From positions 1 through 7,370 of the forward strand of contig JAOQAL010000163.1 of the NCBI GenBank assembly GCA_025963615.1: 7,370 nt of DNA, given 5' to 3'. This DNA is from Chitinophagaceae bacterium (GTDB lineage Bacteria > Bacteroidota > Bacteroidia > Chitinophagales > Chitinophagaceae). The notes beneath the pieces were generated by a model. The model made no database searches. It saw nothing but the letters and a program-made list of their open reading frames with translations, and was not told where the DNA came from. How positions within the stretch are numbered: position 1 is the stretch's first letter; each line of letters starts with the position of its first letter. This document shows positions 5,486-7,370 of the stretch, piece by piece. The position numbers and the translations under genes were made by a program.

Positions 5486-5902
5486 ATGACAACTGATCTC
5501 GAAGATCTTTTGAAACGTAATCATTTAAGCATTACGGAAAGCCGGAAGAAAATTTTGGGCCTATTTATTAATCATACCGGCGCCCTTGCACATGGAGATA
5601 TTGAAAAACAGGCGGGCGAAAAATTTGACAGGGTTACAGTCTATCGCACGTTGCAGACTTTTGTTGAAAAAGGGATTATCCATACCATTCCCACTTCAGA
5701 TAATATGGTACGTTATGCCCTGTGTAAAGATAATTGCACCGAAGGCCATCATCATGACAATCATGTTCACTTTGTTTGTAAACGATGCGGTAAAACTGAG
5801 TGCCTGGAAGATGTAATGGCACCGGTAGTTCAATTACCAAAAGGATATTCACCGATGGGCGTTGAAGTGGTTGTGAATGGGTTGTGTAAGGACTGTAAAT
5901 AG
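5486..5902 (+). CDS. Fur-family metal-dependent transcriptional repressor
   Basis: This 138-residue protein has a winged-helix DNA-binding domain (about 1-80), with recognition helix DRVTVYRTLQTFVEKGII (48-65). A dimerisation and metal domain follows. Visible ligands are a His cluster GHHHDNHVHF (87-96), CKRC (98-101) and CKDC (134-137). The two CxxC pairs are the usual structural zinc site, and the His cluster belongs to the regulatory site. Sequence alone does not tell Fur, Zur and PerR apart reliably. The MerC-domain neighbour favours zinc and the SCO1 neighbour would allow copper-related control (inference). The ATG at 5486 fits the family start. It probably shares a transcript with sco1 or has its own weak promoter; I found no TAnnTTTG box in the 75-bp gap. 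The dyad at 4706-4722 is a candidate target. Confidence 0.94.
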   Translation: MTTDLEDLLKRNHLSITESRKKILGLFINHTGALAHGDIEKQAGEKFDRVTVYRTLQTFVEKGIIHTIPTSDNMVRYALCKDNCTEGHHHDNHVHFVCKRCGKTECLEDVMAPVVQLPKGYSPMGVEVVVNGLCKDCK

Positions 5903-5992
5903 TCTGCAATTCTTTAACCCCGGGGCTTTCTTCGGTCAATAGGTTATACTAATCGTAAAGATTTATTATCACAGTCATTCGTTTTATTTTTT

Positions 5993-6028
5993 AAAAAGTA
6001 AGCCCCGATGTGGAAACACCGGGACTTA
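5993..6028 (-). terminator. Terminator hairpin downstream of the M3 peptidase gene
   Basis: The stem is TAAG, CCCG and GTG pairing with CAC, CGGG and CTTA, with a GAAA loop on the plus strand, one mismatch and a 2-nt bulge. On the minus strand it is followed by CTTTTT, so it would end the transcript coming from the peptidase gene about 150 nt after its stop. The rest of 5903-6176 holds no gene I can support. A palindrome CCCCGGGG lies at 5918-5925, just after the Fur-family gene; its CGGGGCTT (5921-5928) is complementary to 6000-6007. Confidence 0.55.
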
Positions 6029-6176
6029 GGTTAAGGCTCTGATTAGTAGCTATTTTTAACAACTGCCCCCTGATTCTGAAGCAGTTTGCAGGAATGTTTT
6101 TTTGATATGTTATTCAAAAATAATGTTCCCCCTCCATATTTCCGCAAAAACCATATACCACTTTCAGGGTATTTTA

Positions 6177-7370
6177 TTACTTTTTTGTTAACTGGCTCAG
6201 TTCATTATCGACAAATGACATTAACTCCCTGATATAATCCGGGGAAAAGTCAAATACAAGACCTGCCTCTTTAAATAGCTCGGGCAGCGTTTTAGTGCCT
6301 CCAAAATGCAACGCCTTGATATAATTATTCAATGCCTTTTCAGGATTTTCTTTGTATTGTTTCCACATACCAATAGCCCCTATCTGCGCAATGCCATATT
6401 CAATGTAATAAAATGGTACTTCAAAAAGGTGTAATTGTCTTTGCCAGCTATATTTCCTATATCCATCAAGCCCGGTAAAATCAATGGTCGGAACTGTAAA
6501 CTCATTTTGTATCTCCACCCATTTTGAAATTCTTTCATCCGCGGTATGAGAAGGATTCTCATACACCCAATGTTGAAATTTATCAATCACAGCGATCCAT
6601 GGAAAGATTGTGATCACCCTTATCAATTGGTGTATTTTAGCCCTTTTTAAATCATCCGGATTTTCAAAAAATACATCCCAGTAGTCCATGGTAAACAATT
6701 CCATGGACATACTGGCTACTTCGGCAATCTCCATGGGATATTCCTTAAATCCACTAAGTTCCAGACTATGAGCCAAAAATGAATGTACCGCATGGCCACC
6801 TTCATGTAACATGGTAGTCACATCACTCATTTGCCCGGCAGCATTCATGAATATGAATGGGGCACCACTTTCAGCCAGGGGACAATTATAGCCGCCAGGG
6901 GCTTTCCCCTTCCTGCTTTCCAGGTCCAGGTGCCCGATATCTTTCATTTTTTTAAGGCAATCACCAAAAAATGGTTTCAGGCCGGAAAAACAGCTGATAG
7001 ATTTTTGGATTAACTCTTCGCTTGTTTTAAATGGATTTAATGCTGGAATTCCTGCAGGTTCGGCTTCTGTATCCCAGGGGTACAATTTGTCCAAACCCAA
7101 TTTTTCTTTTTTATACCTGTAAACCTTTTCAGCGAGAGGTAGTACATGCAATTTTACAGCTTCATGAAAATTGAAACAATCTTCTTTGGTGTAATCAAAC
7201 CTTCCCGATTCTACAAATTTATAATCACGGTAATTTTTAAAGCCTGCATTAAGAGCCACCTGGTTACGCTTCTCAATAAGTTTTGAATAAAGTGTGTCAA
7301 GGCTTTCTTTATCGATTAACCTGCGGTCATTTATTTTCCTGTAAGCTTCTTCCCTCAGGTTTCTGTCGTG
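6177..7370 (-). CDS. M3-family (M3B) zinc oligoendopeptidase, C-terminal part, runs off right edge
   Basis: The frame is open to the window edge, so the start lies outside; 397 residues are visible and members of this family are usually about 560-600 long. The GTG at 7257-7259 is an internal Val, not a start, since the coding pattern continues upstream (LYSKLIEKRNQVALNAGF). The enzyme cuts short peptides in the cytoplasm using one zinc ion. The zinc motif HEGGH is encoded at 6792-6806 (visible residues 189-193). The third ligand is very likely the first Glu of EVAS in EIAEVASMSMEL (visible 217). The family C-terminal motif FYYIEYGIAQIGA (visible 320-332) is intact, with a preceding His in RQLHLFE. 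There is no sign of damage, so it should be active. The stop is followed by about 150 nt and then a terminator hairpin. Confidence 0.94.
   Translation of the reverse strand, partial: HDRNLREEAYRKINDRRLIDKESLDTLYSKLIEKRNQVALNAGFKNYRDYKFVESGRFDYTKEDCFNFHEAVKLHVLPLAEKVYRYKKEKLGLDKLYPWDTEAEPAGIPALNPFKTSEELIQKSISCFSGLKPFFGDCLKKMKDIGHLDLESRKGKAPGGYNCPLAESGAPFIFMNAAGQMSDVTTMLHEGGHAVHSFLAHSLELSGFKEYPMEIAEVASMSMELFTMDYWDVFFENPDDLKRAKIHQLIRVITIFPWIAVIDKFQHWVYENPSHTADERISKWVEIQNEFTVPTIDFTGLDGYRKYSWQRQLHLFEVPFYYIEYGIAQIGAIGMWKQYKENPEKALNNYIKALHFGGTKTLPELFKEAGLVFDFSPDYIRELMSFVDNELSQLTKK

Noticed and set aside
4297..5902. Mercury resistance operon
   Set aside because: Only a MerC-type domain is present; there is no merR, merA, merT or merP, and the regulator is Fur-family rather than MerR-family.
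5676..5939. Minus-strand 87-codon frame opposite the Fur-family gene
   Set aside because: The plus-strand Fur-family protein has all domain and metal motifs; the opposite frame is a shadow.
5921..6007. CGGGGCTT (5921-5928) and AAGCCCCG (6000-6007) as an antiterminator-type alternative stem
   Set aside because: On the minus strand the competing arm would be transcribed after the terminator hairpin, so it could not act in time; only an 8-bp match across 71 nt remains.
7257..7259. GTG as the start of the M3 peptidase
   Set aside because: The frame stays open and family-like to the window edge, so this GTG is an internal Val codon.

Overview
The window looks like chromosomal DNA of a Bacteroidota member, most likely of the Chitinophagaceae type (inference). 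The reasons are a gliding gene (gldE) directly after ssb, several promoters of the TAnnTTTG (-7) type, weak or absent Shine-Dalgarno sequences, A/T-rich intergenic DNA, and protein families typical of that phylum (MerC-domain protein beside a Fur-family regulator, M3B oligoendopeptidase, OmpA-type lipoprotein). No rRNA, tRNA, CRISPR array, insertion sequence or phage gene is visible. The content is mainly core and housekeeping.

Left part (1-2440), all minus strand: the N-terminal three-fifths or so of GldE (runs off the left edge), ssb, a roughly 340-base non-coding stretch with several inverted repeats, and an OmpA/MotB-type lipoprotein gene ending in a clear intrinsic terminator. The gldE frame has no ATG. 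It may start at TTG, or be shifted by one base in an A5 run next to the ssb terminator hairpin.

Middle (2440-4245): a divergent intergenic region, then on the plus strand a membrane-anchored GH25 lysozyme and a 74-residue two-helix membrane protein. These are separated by two 11-bp sites that are reverse complements of each other and nearly self-palindromic. A convergent minus-strand gene encodes a secreted SnoaL/DUF4440-type protein.

Metal locus (4297-5902): a MerC-domain membrane protein (minus) is divergent from a SCO1/SenC copper chaperone (plus), which is followed by a Fur-family repressor (plus). The 112-bp divergent region holds a merC promoter with a 7-3-7 dyad lying exactly between its -33 and -7 boxes. 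This is the expected place for a repressor operator, and half of the dyad recurs at the sco1 -7 box. This small, apparently self-contained metal-homeostasis module is the most interesting part of the window.

Right part (5903-7370): a non-coding stretch with a minus-strand terminator hairpin, then the C-terminal two-thirds or so of an M3-family zinc oligoendopeptidase that runs off the right edge.
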